Shown here piece after piece: positions 50,918 to 51,025 of a DNA stretch of 51,025 bases. The notes under the pieces are model-generated. The model saw only the letters and a list, made by a program, of their open reading frames with translations, searched no databases and was not told the DNA's origin. This DNA is from Neobacillus soli NBRC 102451 (GTDB lineage Bacteria; Bacillota; Bacilli; Bacillales; Cytobacillaceae). Location of the stretch: positions 1-51,025 of the forward strand of contig NZ_BCVI01000004.1 in the NCBI RefSeq assembly GCF_001591665.1, in the 5' to 3' direction. A program made the position numbers and the translations under genes. Every line of letters begins with the position of its first letter. Position 1 is the first letter of the stretch.

Positions 50918-51025
50918 TAAGAAATTATTAAATAATTTTGTGTATATAACTTTGAAATAGTTATCTGAATTCAGCTCCAGCGCCCAGTGGACTTCGCTCT
51001 TTTCCCTACGATAAGTCAAGCACGG
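50918..51025. repeat. Structured intergenic repeat, copy B (cut by the window end)
   Basis: AT-rich leader TAAGAAATTATTAAATAATTT (as in copies A and C), then CAGCTCCAGCGCCC and 40 nt (50986-51025) identical to 41426-41465. It lacks the seven bases AGCGGCT present in copy A at 41419-41425. The palindrome's right arm lies beyond the window. Confidence 0.72.

Overview
The window is low-GC Firmicute DNA. Shine-Dalgarno sites are strong (AAGGAG/GGAGG), TTG and GTG starts are frequent, intrinsic terminators are many, and sporulation genes are present (SspL, a YjcZ-type peptide, a yodTSRQ-type operon with a sigma-E-like promoter). Gene content and order resemble the yp* region of Bacillus subtilis (bpsA-ypbQ-dynA, ypcP-sspL, ypdQ/ypeP/ypeQ, ypgQ/ypgR, brxA, ypjP, thyB-dfrA, ypmQRS, msrA/msrB). 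The source is therefore a Bacillaceae chromosome, probably a Bacillus/Neobacillus-type species. No rRNA, tRNA, CRISPR array, transposase or phage gene was seen.

Layout. 0-8.2 kb: alkylpyrone synthesis (type III PKS plus methyltransferase), an unlisted 26-codon miniprotein gene behind two Fur boxes, a double dynamin, a sulfurtransferase, a 5'-3' exonuclease and SspL. 8.2-13.7 kb: a DMT exporter, two divergent RNase H-like genes, a zinc-finger protein, topoisomerase III, MntR and a DUF3892 protein. 13.8-22.5 kb: homoserine O-acetyltransferase, formate-THF ligase, DegV-like protein, HD hydrolase, ABC-F ATPase, YpgR and bacilliredoxin. 22.7-33.8 kb: YpjP followed by a large Ter (tellurite/envelope stress) locus. 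33.9-41.3 kb: thymidylate synthase, DHFR, TatA/TatC, two small proteins, DegV, and the YpmQ (SCO1)-YpmR-YpmS group. 41.3-46.7 kb: a DUF4397 protein, an rsgA paralogue behind a probable attenuator, MsrA/MsrB, a YjcZ peptide and a KtrB/D-type K+ channel subunit. 46.8-50.8 kb: a yodT-yodS-yodR-yodQ catabolic operon.

The most interesting region is the Ter locus. It consists of two transcription units, each preceded by a sequence matching the B. subtilis sigma-W consensus exactly (TGAAAC-N16-CGTA). Unit 1 is terD-terC followed by a module of a TIM-barrel C-C bond lyase, a PRTase-TRSP protein, a StiP/PRTase-PELOTA protein and a HAD phosphatase. This gene set was predicted from comparative genomics to make a nucleoside-like metabolite. 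The HAD gene has no ATG/GTG/TTG start that includes its catalytic DxD motif. An ATA codon sits at ideal distance from a Shine-Dalgarno sequence and overlaps the preceding stop. Unit 2 is yceG-yceH(telA)-terD-terD.

A second notable locus is the leader of the rsgA paralogue at 42.4-42.65 kb. It has a good sigma-A promoter, a 23-codon leader peptide and three mutually exclusive pairings ending in an intrinsic terminator, which is the architecture of ribosome-mediated transcription attenuation. A structured intergenic repeat family occurs at four sites (about 16.6, 41.4, 43.8 and 50.9 kb), and the window ends inside one copy.
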